Shown one piece after another: positions 17,817 to 26,536 of a stretch of 64,000 nucleotides of DNA. The DNA is taken from the NCBI RefSeq assembly GCF_003308995.1, contig NZ_QFFJ01000002.1:744001-808000 (forward strand), in the 5' to 3' direction. The notes under the pieces are model-generated. The model did no database searches. It saw only the letters and a program-made list of their open reading frames with translations, and was not told the origin of the DNA. Numbering within the stretch: position 1 is the stretch's first letter; each line of letters starts with the position of its first letter. Both the position numbers and the translations under genes were made by a program. Origin of the DNA: Chitinophaga flava. Lineage in GTDB: Bacteria; Bacteroidota; Bacteroidia; Chitinophagales; Chitinophagaceae.

Positions 17817-18089
17817 ATGTCTTACTTAACTGTTGAAAAGAAAGCCAATATTTTTAAGGAATTTGGTGGAAGCGAGAAAAATACAGGCTCTGTAGAAGCG
17901 CAAATTGCCCTGCTGACTGAGCGTATCAACAGCATTTCCGGTCACCTGAAAGCAAATAAAAAAGATTTCTCTACCCACCGTGGTCTGATGAAAATGGTAG
18001 GTCAGAGAAAGCGTTTACTCGCTTATCTGTCTAAAACCAACCTCTCCGGCTACCGTGCCCTTATCGAGAAGTTAGGTCTCAGGAAGTAA
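17817..18089 (+). CDS. rpsO: 30S ribosomal protein S15
   Basis: 90 aa, standard length, starting at MSYLTVEKKANIF; upstream in-frame codons from a TTG at 17763 are not part of it. Contains the S15 core TGSVEAQIALLTERI, THLK-like SGHLKANKKDFSTHRGLM, and VGQRKRLLAYL. Binds 16S rRNA early in small-subunit assembly. It precedes pnp, the classic rpsO-pnp order, but a strong terminator separates them. Confidence 0.98.
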   Translation: MSYLTVEKKANIFKEFGGSEKNTGSVEAQIALLTERINSISGHLKANKKDFSTHRGLMKMVGQRKRLLAYLSKTNLSGYRALIEKLGLRK

Positions 18090-18108
18090 CCATGACTTAA
18101 TTATAGCG

Positions 18109-18143
18109 CTATTCCCAACTTTTATGTTGGGAATAGTTTTTTT
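18109..18143 (+). terminator. Terminator between rpsO and pnp
   Basis: 11-nt arms CTATTCCCAAC / GTTGGGAATAG, 6-nt loop and a run of seven Ts. Transcripts reaching pnp must read through, or pnp has its own promoter. Confidence 0.85.
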
Positions 18144-18217
18144 GTATGTATACGTTTTGTTATCCTTGTGATTGTAAATAAAATGGATAACATCATCTCA
18201 TTAATCCTCACTTTATT

Positions 18218-20563
18218 ATGAATCTGACACCTATCTCAGTGAAATTTGATATAGGAGACGGTCGTATGGTGACCATCGAAACCGGTAAATTGGCCCGTCA
18301 GGCTGATGGTGCGGTTACGGTGCGTTTAGGGAATGCAATTCTGCTGGCCACTGTGGTAGCGAATAAAGAACCCAAACCAGGCCAGTCCTTCTTCCCGCTT
18401 ACTGTTGACTACCAGGAAAAATTTGCCTCCGCCGGCCGCATACCCGGTTCCTTCTTCAAACGTGAAGGCAGACTATCCGATTCTGAGGTCCTGATCTCCC
18501 GTCTGATAGACCGTGCATTACGCCCTCTGTTCCCCGATAACTATCTCTGCGAAGTACAGGTACTCGTAACCTTGATTTCCTCCGATCTCGAAGTAATGCC
18601 CGATGCACTGGCTTGTCTGGCAGCTTCTGCAGCACTCGCCGTTTCTGACGTTCCCATCCAGGAGATCATCTCTGAAGTAAGGGTAGCGCGCATCAATGGT
18701 CAATATGTAATCAACCCTAACCGTTCCGATCTGGCTAATGCCGATATGGACTTCATCATCGGTGCTACTGAAAAGAACATCATGATGGTGGAAGGGGAAA
18801 GTAAAGAATGCCAGGAAGAAGACCTGATCGCCGCAATCGAGGCTGCACACGCTGCCATCAGAATTCAGGTGAAAGCTCAGGAAGAACTGCGCGATCTGAA
18901 AGGTGTTAAAGGCAAACGTGAATACACCCTGCCACACCAGAACGAAGAACTCAAAGCAAAAGTGATTGCTTTTGCTAAAGATAAAATCTACCAGGTAGCT
19001 AAATCTGCTTCTGCCAAACATGACCGCAGCGATGCGTTCAAAAAGATCGGAGAAGAGCTGAAAGAGCACCTGGGCGAACTGCCGGAAGAAGATGCGCCAC
19101 TGGTAGGCGAATACTTCCACGACCTGGAAAAAGAAGTGATCCGCAACATGATCCTGGACGAATCCATCCGCCTGGATGGCCGTTCCCTGGACCAGGTACG
19201 TCCGCTGGCAATGGAAACAGATATCCTGCCTTCTCCGCACGGATCTGCCCTGTTTACCCGTGGTGAAACACAGTCACTGACTACCGTTACCCTGGGTACT
19301 CCGGAAGATGAGCTGCTGATCGAAAGTGCTGCTGTCTCCAATTATACCAAATTCATCCTGCACTACAACTTCCCGCCTTTCTCTACTGGTGAAGTAAAAA
19401 TGATGCGCGGCCCCGGCCGTCGCGAAGTAGGACACGGTAACCTGGCCATGCGTTCCCTGAAACAAATGATGCCAGGATCTGAATATCCTTACACTGTAAG
19501 GGTAGTGTCCGATATCCTCGAATCCAATGGTTCTTCCTCCATGGCTACCGTATGTGCTGGTTCACTGGCACTGATGGACGCCGGTGTTCCGCTGCCTAAG
19601 CACGTTTCCGGTGTGGCAATGGGTCTGATCTCCCGTGCCTCTGATGGTAAATGGGCAGTACTGACCGACATCCTGGGCGATGAAGACCACCTGGGTGATA
19701 TGGACTTCAAAGTAACTGGTACCCGCGATGGTATCGTTGGTATCCAGATGGATATCAAAGTTGACGGTCTCAGCATGGACGTTATGCGCTCCGCACTGGC
19801 ACAAGCCCAGAAAGGACGCCTGCACATCATCGAAGCGATGTATGCTGCCGTACCAACTGCCCGTCCTGAACCTAAACCACATGCACCACGTATGGAGAAG
19901 ATCATCATCGACCGTGAATTTATCGGTGCGGTGATCGGACCAGGTGGTAAGATCATACAGGAAATCCAACGCGAAACCGGTACTACCATCAACATTGAAG
20001 AGGTAGGCGAAACCGGCGAAGTAAGCATCTTCTCTGCTCAGAAAGAAGGTCTGGATAAAGCCGTGAAATGGGTTAAAGGTATCGTGGCCGTTCCTGAAGT
20101 AGGAGAGGTGTACGAATCTGTGGTTAAATCCATCATGCCTTATGGCGCGTTCGTAGAGTTCATGCCTGGCAAACAAGGATTGCTGCATATCTCCGAAGTT
20201 TCCTGGAAACGTCTGGAAACGATGGAAGGTGTACTGTCTGAAGGTGAAGTGGTAAAAGTGAAACTCACTGGTACCGATCCTAAAACCGGTAAGTTCAAAC
20301 TGAGCCGCAAAGTGCTGATTCCTAAACCAGAAGGTTATGTAGAAAGACCTGAAAGGGAAGAAGGTGACAGACGTGAACACCGTGGTGATCGCGATCGTGA
20401 TCGTGGTGGTGACCGTGGACGTGACCGCGGTCCTCGCGATGACAGACGTGGTGGCGGCGACAGACGTGACCGTGGTCCTCGTGATGACCGTGGCGGAGAC
20501 CGTGGCCCTCGTTTCCAGGACCGTCCTGAAAAACCACAGGAGCCTACCTTCGACGAAGAATAA
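18218..20563 (+). CDS. pnp: Polynucleotide phosphorylase with Arg/Gly/Asp-rich tail
   Basis: 781-aa 3'-5' phosphorolytic exoribonuclease. Two RNase PH-like domains (first about 1-230, second from about 310; GRSLDQVRPL, FPPFSTGEVK, MDFKVTGTRDGI), KH domain (EKIIIDREFIGAVIGPGGKI, about 560-610) and S1 domain (VGEVYESVVKSIMPYGAFVEF, about 627-700). The last roughly 70 residues are an unusual low-complexity tail of Arg, Gly and Asp with DRGPRDDR occurring twice, ending in TFDEE. Such tails bind RNA or partner proteins in other enzymes; the role here is inference. Confidence 0.97.
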   Translation: MNLTPISVKFDIGDGRMVTIETGKLARQADGAVTVRLGNAILLATVVANKEPKPGQSFFPLTVDYQEKFASAGRIPGSFFKREGRLSDSEVLISRLIDRALRPLFPDNYLCEVQVLVTLISSDLEVMPDALACLAASAALAVSDVPIQEIISEVRVARINGQYVINPNRSDLANADMDFIIGATEKNIMMVEGESKECQEEDLIAAIEAAHAAIRIQVKAQEELRDLKGVKGKREYTLPHQNEELKAKVIAFAKDKIYQVAKSASAKHDRSDAFKKIGEELKEHLGELPEEDAPLVGEYFHDLEKEVIRNMILDESIRLDGRSLDQVRPLAMETDILPSPHGSALFTRGETQSLTTVTLGTPEDELLIESAAVSNYTKFILHYNFPPFSTGEVKMMRGPGRREVGHGNLAMRSLKQMMPGSEYPYTVRVVSDILESNGSSSMATVCAGSLALMDAGVPLPKHVSGVAMGLISRASDGKWAVLTDILGDEDHLGDMDFKVTGTRDGIVGIQMDIKVDGLSMDVMRSALAQAQKGRLHIIEAMYAAVPTARPEPKPHAPRMEKIIIDREFIGAVIGPGGKIIQEIQRETGTTINIEEVGETGEVSIFSAQKEGLDKAVKWVKGIVAVPEVGEVYESVVKSIMPYGAFVEFMPGKQGLLHISEVSWKRLETMEGVLSEGEVVKVKLTGTDPKTGKFKLSRKVLIPKPEGYVERPEREEGDRREHRGDRDRDRGGDRGRDRGPRDDRRGGGDRRDRGPRDDRGGDRGPRFQDRPEKPQEPTFDEE

Positions 20564-20600
20564 ACATTCCCTCAGTGTTTATAACTGAAATTAGATAAAT

Positions 20601-20634
20601 GAAAAAGCAGCTATTTTCTAATAGCTGCTTTTTC
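20601..20634. terminator. Terminator after pnp
   Basis: 15-nt perfect arms (20601-20615 and 20620-20634) with a 4-nt loop; the arms carry A5 and T5 runs, so it suits both converging genes. Confidence 0.85.
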
Positions 20635-20656
20635 ACTTTATACACTTTGTATGTGC

Positions 20657-21232
20657 TTATCTGTGGGAGAGTTGTTGTTCTACACAAAAAGTGCTTTCGC
20701 GGAAAATCTCCTTACCATTATTCATCCGGAAAACACGGTAATTATTTCCATTGATCGGTTCAGCGATCAGTTTGTAGGCCGGTTGTGCGATTTTACTGCC
20801 TTTCTCCACTACTTTCAGATTGCCGGTGGCCAGCAGGTCAGGCAATATTTCTTCCACATAGGGCATCAGAACACCGCAGTCTTCCGCCCATAACAGGTTC
20901 ATTTTATCAGTACGGAAGGTGATTTCCTTATTCAGCGTGTCTTCCAGAAAGCAGTAGGCTTTCCGGAAGTGGTTGGCCATGTCTACATTGTTCAGTTTAG
21001 AGAACTGGATATTACGGAATACCTTGTTGCTGTTTTTATTATTGCGGAGCGTGGTGTCCATGCCAATCATATAATCGAGCAGGTGCTGACGGTCGAAAAT
21101 AAGAATGGCATTGTCGCCCTGGTAAATGATAGAATCCTTCAGGGGCTCGGCAGGCGGTTGTACTTTGATCACTTGTGCCATAGTGGCCAATGAGCAGGCT
21201 ATGCCTGCCAGCAGGAGCACGAATGTTTTCAT
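20657..21232 (-). CDS. Secreted protein of unknown function
   Basis: 191 aa with a clear signal peptide (MKTFVLLLAGIACSLATMAQ, cleavage likely after MAQ). The mature part is about 170 aa with no membrane segment, three scattered cysteines and no motif I recognise. TATATTTG on the minus strand (21267-21260) is a plausible -7 element 27 nt before the ATG. Probably periplasmic. Confidence 0.8.
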   Translation of the reverse strand: MKTFVLLLAGIACSLATMAQVIKVQPPAEPLKDSIIYQGDNAILIFDRQHLLDYMIGMDTTLRNNKNSNKVFRNIQFSKLNNVDMANHFRKAYCFLEDTLNKEITFRTDKMNLLWAEDCGVLMPYVEEILPDLLATGNLKVVEKGSKIAQPAYKLIAEPINGNNYRVFRMNNGKEIFRESTFCVEQQLSHR

Positions 21233-21356
21233 AGGTAATATTGGTTAATTTTTATATGTCAAATATAATGATATTGATATAATTTGTTATAAATTGGCCC
21301 CAGAGAAATATTTTGTTGTATCAGATGCGGCCTAATGGATGTTTACAGCAAATGAT

Positions 21357-21364
21357 TATATTTG
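21357..21364 (+). promoter_or_regulatory. -7 element immediately before prmA
   Basis: TATATTTG ends 6 nt before the prmA ATG (21371), implying a transcript with little or no leader. No -33 TTTG at the usual distance. Confidence 0.35.
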
Positions 21365-21370
21365 CCACAT

Positions 21371-22192
21371 ATGTCACATATTGCTATTACGCTGCAGGCG
21401 AGTGAAGAACAGACTGACCTGTTGATTGCACAGTTGTCCGAGATTGGTTTTGAGGGTTTTGAGGAGCAGCCGGCCCAGTTGGTTGCCTATATTCCGGAAG
21501 CAGATTTTGATGAAACAGCATTGCAGGCGGTAATACTACCTTACGGTATCACCTATACGAAAGAAACAATTCAGCAGACTAATTGGAATGCACTGTGGGA
21601 GAGCAATTTTGAACCTGTACAGGTAGACGCTTTTTGCGGTATCAGGGCCTCTTTTCATCCGCCGTTTACACCGGCGCCGGCCTATGAAATAGTGATTACA
21701 CCCAAGATGTCGTTTGGTACAGGGCATCACGCGACTACTTCTTCCATGATCCGGCTGATGCAGGACATATCATTTGAAGGGAAACGTGTATTTGACTTTG
21801 GCACTGGCACCGGTATCCTGGCTATCCTGGCAGACATGATGGGCGCGGCTGAGGTAGATGCCATTGATTATGATGAATGGGCAGTGAACAATACCGTAGA
21901 GAATATAGCAACCAACCATACCCAACATACAAAGGTATGGCAGGCAGATAACCTGGATGCTGTGACTGGCCCTTATGATATTGTGCTCGCTAATATTAAC
22001 CTGAATGTGTTGCTGCGGTTTATGAGTGATATGCGCCGGTTGCTGGTACCCGGTGGTATACTGTTACTGAGCGGTATTATGCCGTCTGATGAAGAACAGA
22101 TCCTTGCATCAGCAATCCCCGCTGGCTTCTCCCTGAAAGAAAAAATAGAGAAGAACAACTGGCTGGCCCTGCAATTGGAAGCAAATCAGTAG
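21371..22192 (+). CDS. prmA: Ribosomal protein L11 methyltransferase
   Basis: 273 aa from MSHIAITLQ (a TTG at 21362 is in frame but overlaps the -7 element). Class I SAM methyltransferase: motif I DFGTGTGILAI, then NINLNVLL with the NxN-L substrate-site feature, and TPKMSFGTGHHATT before it. Trimethylates L11. Followed 120 nt later by plsY. Confidence 0.95.
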   Translation: MSHIAITLQASEEQTDLLIAQLSEIGFEGFEEQPAQLVAYIPEADFDETALQAVILPYGITYTKETIQQTNWNALWESNFEPVQVDAFCGIRASFHPPFTPAPAYEIVITPKMSFGTGHHATTSSMIRLMQDISFEGKRVFDFGTGTGILAILADMMGAAEVDAIDYDEWAVNNTVENIATNHTQHTKVWQADNLDAVTGPYDIVLANINLNVLLRFMSDMRRLLVPGGILLLSGIMPSDEEQILASAIPAGFSLKEKIEKNNWLALQLEANQ

Positions 22193-22312
22193 AAATAGTT
22201 TTAAACTTTATATGAAAAGTACTGATAATCCAACTTTTGTGTTACAATCTTTTCTAATGTTTGCTTAATTTTAACACAGAAATTGTTATCTTAGCAATCC
22301 TAACTTATAGTG

Positions 22313-22954
22313 ATGACAGAAATTTTATTGCTTCTTTGTGCTTATCTGATAGGTTCTGTGCCTACGGCGGTATGGGTAAGTAAAGGCGTTTTCGGAATGG
22401 ACATCAGGGAATATGGCAGCGGCAACGCCGGTGCTACCAACACATTCCGGGTCTTAGGCCCTAAAGCAGGAACTTTTGTGATGGTGGTAGACATGTTGAA
22501 AGGTGTACTGGCTGTACGGTTAGCATATCTCGTTTCTTACTATCATGACCCCGAGCACTTAACCCAGCTGGTAAATCTTCAGATCGGACTGGGACTCACG
22601 GCCGTGGTTGGACATATCTTCCCTATCTGGGCAAACTTCAGAGGTGGTAAAGGCATCGCAACACTGTTTGGACTGGTACTGGCTATTCAGCCACTGGTAG
22701 CATTGTGCTGCGTAGGTGTATTTCTGATGATCCTGTTTCTTACCAGGTATGTATCACTGAGTTCGATTATCGCAAGTATCGCATTTCCTATTTTAATCCT
22801 CTATATCTTCAACGAGCCCGAAATATTTTATCGCATTTTTGCAATAGCCGTGGCCTTGATGGTAGTTTTAACGCACCAGAAAAACATTACCCGCCTGTTG
22901 AAAGGTAATGAAAGCAAAGTGCCGTTATTCAGGAATAGAAAAGAAAAGCATTAA
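22313..22954 (+). CDS. plsY: Glycerol-3-phosphate acyltransferase PlsY
   Basis: 213-aa integral membrane enzyme that moves an acyl group from acyl-phosphate to glycerol-3-phosphate, the first step of phospholipid synthesis. PlsY motifs: AYLIGSVPTAVW, SGNAGATNTFRVLGPKAG, and GHIFPIWANFRGGKGIAT. About five membrane helices. ATG at 22313; a GTG directly before it is less likely. Confidence 0.96.
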   Translation: MTEILLLLCAYLIGSVPTAVWVSKGVFGMDIREYGSGNAGATNTFRVLGPKAGTFVMVVDMLKGVLAVRLAYLVSYYHDPEHLTQLVNLQIGLGLTAVVGHIFPIWANFRGGKGIATLFGLVLAIQPLVALCCVGVFLMILFLTRYVSLSSIIASIAFPILILYIFNEPEIFYRIFAIAVALMVVLTHQKNITRLLKGNESKVPLFRNRKEKH

Positions 22955-23062
22955 TTCAGCTTATCATTATAAACATCAAAGCATAAAGTAAAAAGCAGGG
23001 CCAGTATGAAATGTGCACGCTTTTTGCCTTATGCTTTTCTGCATTATAAATTAGATTCACCC

Positions 23063-23863
23063 ATGAAAAAGATCGCACTTATCTTTACTGCCGGCATCGG
23101 ACTGTTAGCCGCGTGTTCACGTGTGCCCATTACAGGTCGTAGTCAGTTAAACCTTCTCCCCGAAAGCACCATGCAATCCATGGCACTCCAGGAATATCAG
23201 TCTTTTCTTTCTTCTAACAAAGTCGTGTCACAAACCTCCAATAAAGATGCGGATATGGTGAAAAGGGTAGGGCAGCGTATCGCTGGTGCCGTTACTACCT
23301 ACATGAACCAGCATAATATGGGTAATCAGATCGCCGATTACAAATGGGAGTTTAACCTGGTAGATAGTAAAGATGTGAACGCCTGGTGTATGCCGGGTGG
23401 AAAAGTAGTAGTATACACTGGTTTATTACCGGTAACACAAAACGAAACCGCACTGGCCTGTGTAATGGGACACGAGATTGCCCACGCTATCGCCCGTCAT
23501 GGTAACGAACGTATGAGCCAGGGCCTGATTGCACAAGGTATCCAGGTAGCAGGTACAGTAGCGCTGGGTAAAAACCCTACCGCTGTCAATGTCTTTAACC
23601 AGGCCTTCGGTATAGGTGGCAACCTGGGCGTCCTGGCCTTCTCCCGCCAGAACGAGCTGGAAGCAGACCACCTCGGCGTTATCTTCATGGCTATGGCCGG
23701 ATACAATCCACAGGAATCCATTCCTTTCTGGCAACGTATGGCTAATATGAGCAATGGTCAGAAACCACCTGAGTTCATGAGTACACACCCCAGCGATGCC
23801 AGACGTGTACAACAGCTGCAGCAACTGATGCCAGAGGCTATGCAATATTACAAACCGAGATAA
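23063..23863 (+). CDS. M48 family metalloprotease, lipoprotein
   Basis: 266 aa from MKKIALIFTAGIG; the lipobox LLAAC places Cys18 as lipidated residue. Zinc site HEIAH at 137-141 and downstream NELEADHLG (third ligand Glu). Resembles periplasmic M48 proteases of the LoiP/BepA group involved in envelope quality control. An upstream in-frame ATG at 23006 would bury the signal peptide, so it is rejected as start. Confidence 0.92.
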   Translation: MKKIALIFTAGIGLLAACSRVPITGRSQLNLLPESTMQSMALQEYQSFLSSNKVVSQTSNKDADMVKRVGQRIAGAVTTYMNQHNMGNQIADYKWEFNLVDSKDVNAWCMPGGKVVVYTGLLPVTQNETALACVMGHEIAHAIARHGNERMSQGLIAQGIQVAGTVALGKNPTAVNVFNQAFGIGGNLGVLAFSRQNELEADHLGVIFMAMAGYNPQESIPFWQRMANMSNGQKPPEFMSTHPSDARRVQQLQQLMPEAMQYYKPR

Positions 23864-23880
23864 TCAGCATTCGTTGAATA

Positions 23881-23914
23881 AAAAAGGCCCAGGGCTTTAG
23901 CCCTGGGCCTTTTT
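23881..23914. terminator. Terminator / REP-like palindrome between the M48 gene and oxyR
   Basis: 16-nt perfect arms around TT; the core GGCCCAGGGCT-TT-AGCCCTGGGCC is a sequence variant of the palindromes at 1460-1647. A and T runs at the ends make it a good bidirectional terminator. Confidence 0.8.
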
Positions 23915-23957
23915 AGATAAATACGTTGTTTGAAGCCCTTTTATCTTCTTATCTGAT

Positions 23958-24899
23958 CTAGAGCTCTATTTCAATTACTTTTTTGTTCTTCTGTATTTTG
24001 GTTTTCTCTGGCACATGCGCCAGGATTTCTTTCTTAAAAGCCTCTATCAACGCCTGTTTGATAAAGTGACGATGGGTCACCAGGCTGATCTCCCGCACCG
24101 GTTCAGGTGCTTTGAAATACCTTACCATATTGAGCTGGCGCGTGGATAGGTCTTGCAGCGACAACTCCGGTAAAATCGTGTATCCTTCATTCAGGTCTAC
24201 CATCCGCTTCAGCGTTTCCACACTACCGGTATTATATTCCAGATTTTTATGCTCACCCATGGTGAATTTATCCTTGCAGATATTAAGCACCTGATTACGC
24301 ATACAATGTCCTTCGTTCAGCAACCATACATCTTTCAGCTCCAGCTCATCGGTACGGACTACTTTTTTATCGTAGAGCGGATTGCTTTTGGCTGCGTATA
24401 CCACAAATGATTCATAAAACAGGGGATGTTCCTCCAGATGAGGATTGTGCAGGGGAGTGGCCAGCAGGCCGCAGTCCAGCAGTTCCTGTTTCAGTTGCTG
24501 AATAATCTGTTCGGTAGGATATTCCCAGATTTCAAGTTTTACTTTCGGGTATTTTTTCATGAAACCCGTGAGGATGCGTGGCAGCAGATAGGGCGCCAGG
24601 GTAGGGATGATACCTACTTTCAGGTTGCCCTGTACTTCTTTTTTCTGATCGGCAATGATTTCCCGGATACGGGCATTTTCCTTTATGATGATCCTTGCCT
24701 GTGCAATGACGGCAACTCCTATTTCGGTAGGTACTACGGGCAGTTTGCTGCGGTCAAACAATTTAACACCCAACTCATCTTCCAGCTTCTGAATCTGCAT
24801 ACTCAGGGTAGGCTGGGTTACAAAGCATTTTTCCGCTGCAATTACAAAACTCCGGTAAGTTTCTACCGCAACAATATACTCCAATTGAACCGTTGTCAT
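23958..24899 (-). CDS. oxyR: LysR-type peroxide sensor OxyR
   Basis: 313 aa. N-terminal LysR winged helix (QLEYIVAVETYRSFVIAAEKCFVTQPTLSMQIQKLE) and a periplasmic-binding-like sensor domain. The redox cysteines are Cys199 and Cys208 in LNEGHCMRNQVLNICKD, at the same numbers and spacing as in E. coli OxyR. Activates peroxide-defence genes after disulfide formation; no catalase or Ahp/Dps gene is adjacent. TACCTTTG ends 4 nt before the ATG. Confidence 0.95.
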   Translation of the reverse strand: MTTVQLEYIVAVETYRSFVIAAEKCFVTQPTLSMQIQKLEDELGVKLFDRSKLPVVPTEIGVAVIAQARIIIKENARIREIIADQKKEVQGNLKVGIIPTLAPYLLPRILTGFMKKYPKVKLEIWEYPTEQIIQQLKQELLDCGLLATPLHNPHLEEHPLFYESFVVYAAKSNPLYDKKVVRTDELELKDVWLLNEGHCMRNQVLNICKDKFTMGEHKNLEYNTGSVETLKRMVDLNEGYTILPELSLQDLSTRQLNMVRYFKAPEPVREISLVTHRHFIKQALIEAFKKEILAHVPEKTKIQKNKKVIEIEL

Positions 24900-24903
24900 G
24901 CTG

Positions 24904-24932
24904 CAAAGGTATTGATAAAATCTATAGGAAAA
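24904..24932 (-). promoter_or_regulatory. Promoter of oxyR
   Basis: On the minus strand, TTTT (24932-24929), a 17-nt spacer and TACCTTTG (24911-24904), only 4 nt before the ATG at 24899: a leaderless candidate. Confidence 0.45.
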
Positions 24933-24950
24933 GTATCTGTGATTATAGAT

Positions 24951-24997
24951 TCAGGGGCAGTAATAAGCGATTTAACATTGCTTACAACTGCCCCTGA
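24951..24997. terminator. Terminator of the helical secreted protein gene
   Basis: 11-nt arms TCAGGGGCAGT / ACTGCCCCTGA around a 25-nt loop with a second short stem; positioned after the minus-strand gene ending at 25023. Confidence 0.6.
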
Positions 24998-25022
24998 AAA
25001 CTTGTATTACGATGGTATCTTT

Positions 25023-26351
25023 TTAGAAGATTCTGTAACGGTATTTGATTTTTTCGGTGTTGGCATACAGCTCCCGGATATTGATGGAGGCCTGTATTTC
25101 CTGAACGGCATCTGTTTTCAGACTGCGGAACTCGGCCTGTTTGTTATCGATAATGCTTTTATCGGCCAGTCCGTTGTCCTGGGCTATCTTCAGGGAGTTG
25201 TTCACCTTATTGTAGTACGAATCCAGCAGGGTGAAGTATTCGTTGTAGAGGTTTTCGTACCGTTTGGTTTGCAGCACCAGGTCTTCCAGTTGGTTGTTAA
25301 CCTCTTTCAGGTTGGGATTTTCCCGGAGCAGTGATTCGTAGTCGATACGTTTGTTTTTTGTGTACTTGGCTTCCAGCTGAGCGAAATAGTCTACTACTTT
25401 TTCTTTTTTGAAGTCGTAGAAATATTCGTTCATGGTTTGGCTCAGTGGTTTGTTTCCTTTCTGCGGAGCCGGGAACTTCAGGGAAGTAGCGGTAAAGGAA
25501 AGGTGGTCGTACAGATTGTCCTGTAGCAAGCTGAGCTGGTCTTTGTTGAAGTTGAGGCCATACTCAAATTTCTGGTTGGCATCATTCAATGCGGTATAAT
25601 ATACCACATATTTATTCAGCTCTTTTTCAAACTCCTGCAGGGATTTCTGATTGATCTGTTTATTGTTGACACTTACGCTGTGCAGGAAGTTCATCACTGA
25701 ATTAGCGATGGCCAGTGGTGGCGTAAGTGAAGTAAAACTCTGGAAGATTGGGCTGTTGATAATGGATTTGGTGGACTCTACTATCTTGGAATTTTTTTCA
25801 CCCTTATCTGATTTGTTTTTCAGGATGATTTTTTCCACCAGCTCCACGATGCGGTCACTCAGGGAAAACCCTAAAGCCTTGCTTTCAGGGTTGTTGAGCG
25901 AGGTAATAAATACATCGAGGTTGTTGGTGGTGGTACGCGATTTCAGGTCGATGATCTTCTTGTTGAGTAGATAATACGTTTCGCTGGCATTGATGATATT
26001 GTATTTAATGAGATCATATTTACTCATGTTATCGATCTCTTTACCCTGCAGCAAAGCCTGAATGGCGTTGGAATTTGTTTTGTCGTTGTCGGTGATGCGC
26101 TGCATCTCCTCCACGAGTTTCCGGATAGTAGTGTCTTGTGTTTTGATGACAGGAGACGAAATGGCTTTCAGTTCCGGGTCCTGGGCTTGTGCGGCCTGAA
26201 AGGTTAACAAAAAGATAAAGGGTGCAGGCAGCACTTTCATCCATTTTGAAATCCGGGATTTTTTCCCGGGCTGTACTAACGGTAATGAGTTGTTGCAAAG
26301 GGCATCCAAACCTTTGTAGTGCTGCATTTCCGTTGGTAAGTGTTTTAACAT
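25023..26351 (-). CDS. Helical exported protein of unknown function
   Basis: 442 aa if started at the ATG at 26351. A hydrophobic segment with a signal-peptide cleavage pattern (MKVLPAPFIFLLTFQAAQAQ) lies 37 residues in, so the true start may instead be the ATG at 26240, giving 405 aa. An even longer frame reaches 26408, but TATCTTTG (minus strand, 26420-26413) sits right there as -7 element. The mature part is rich in Lys, Asn, Leu and predicted helices, with no catalytic motif recognised and no close neighbour to suggest function. Probably periplasmic. Confidence 0.75.
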   Translation of the reverse strand: MLKHLPTEMQHYKGLDALCNNSLPLVQPGKKSRISKWMKVLPAPFIFLLTFQAAQAQDPELKAISSPVIKTQDTTIRKLVEEMQRITDNDKTNSNAIQALLQGKEIDNMSKYDLIKYNIINASETYYLLNKKIIDLKSRTTTNNLDVFITSLNNPESKALGFSLSDRIVELVEKIILKNKSDKGEKNSKIVESTKSIINSPIFQSFTSLTPPLAIANSVMNFLHSVSVNNKQINQKSLQEFEKELNKYVVYYTALNDANQKFEYGLNFNKDQLSLLQDNLYDHLSFTATSLKFPAPQKGNKPLSQTMNEYFYDFKKEKVVDYFAQLEAKYTKNKRIDYESLLRENPNLKEVNNQLEDLVLQTKRYENLYNEYFTLLDSYYNKVNNSLKIAQDNGLADKSIIDNKQAEFRSLKTDAVQEIQASINIRELYANTEKIKYRYRIF

Positions 26352-26484
26352 GTTCTTTTTGCTTTTTGTTAACAAAAATTTTAGAAAATATGATGCCAAA
26401 ATCATCAAGCTACAAAGATAAATAATTAATAATAGTTAAAATTAAATCATGATAGATGGTACGAAGAGCATTTGCGCAATATAT

Positions 26485-26514
26485 TTTGAATTATCAGCAG
26501 GTGACTTACCTTTG
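26485..26514 (+). promoter_or_regulatory. Promoter of the glycosyltransferase gene
   Basis: TTTG (26485-26488), 18-nt spacer, TACCTTTG (26507-26514), 22 nt before the ATG at 26537. One of the best consensus matches in the window. Confidence 0.6.
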
Positions 26515-26536
26515 CACCCAAATTTGATCCACTTTC

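Noticed and set aside
20370..20530. Repetitive CGTGAC/GACCGT DNA, at first glance a repeat array
   Set aside because: It is the codon pattern of the Arg/Gly/Asp tail of PNPase; unit lengths are irregular, so not a CRISPR or VNTR array.
24426..25334. 302-codon plus-strand frame across oxyR and the helical protein gene
   Set aside because: Crosses two real minus-strand genes, a promoter and a terminator; no recognisable domain.
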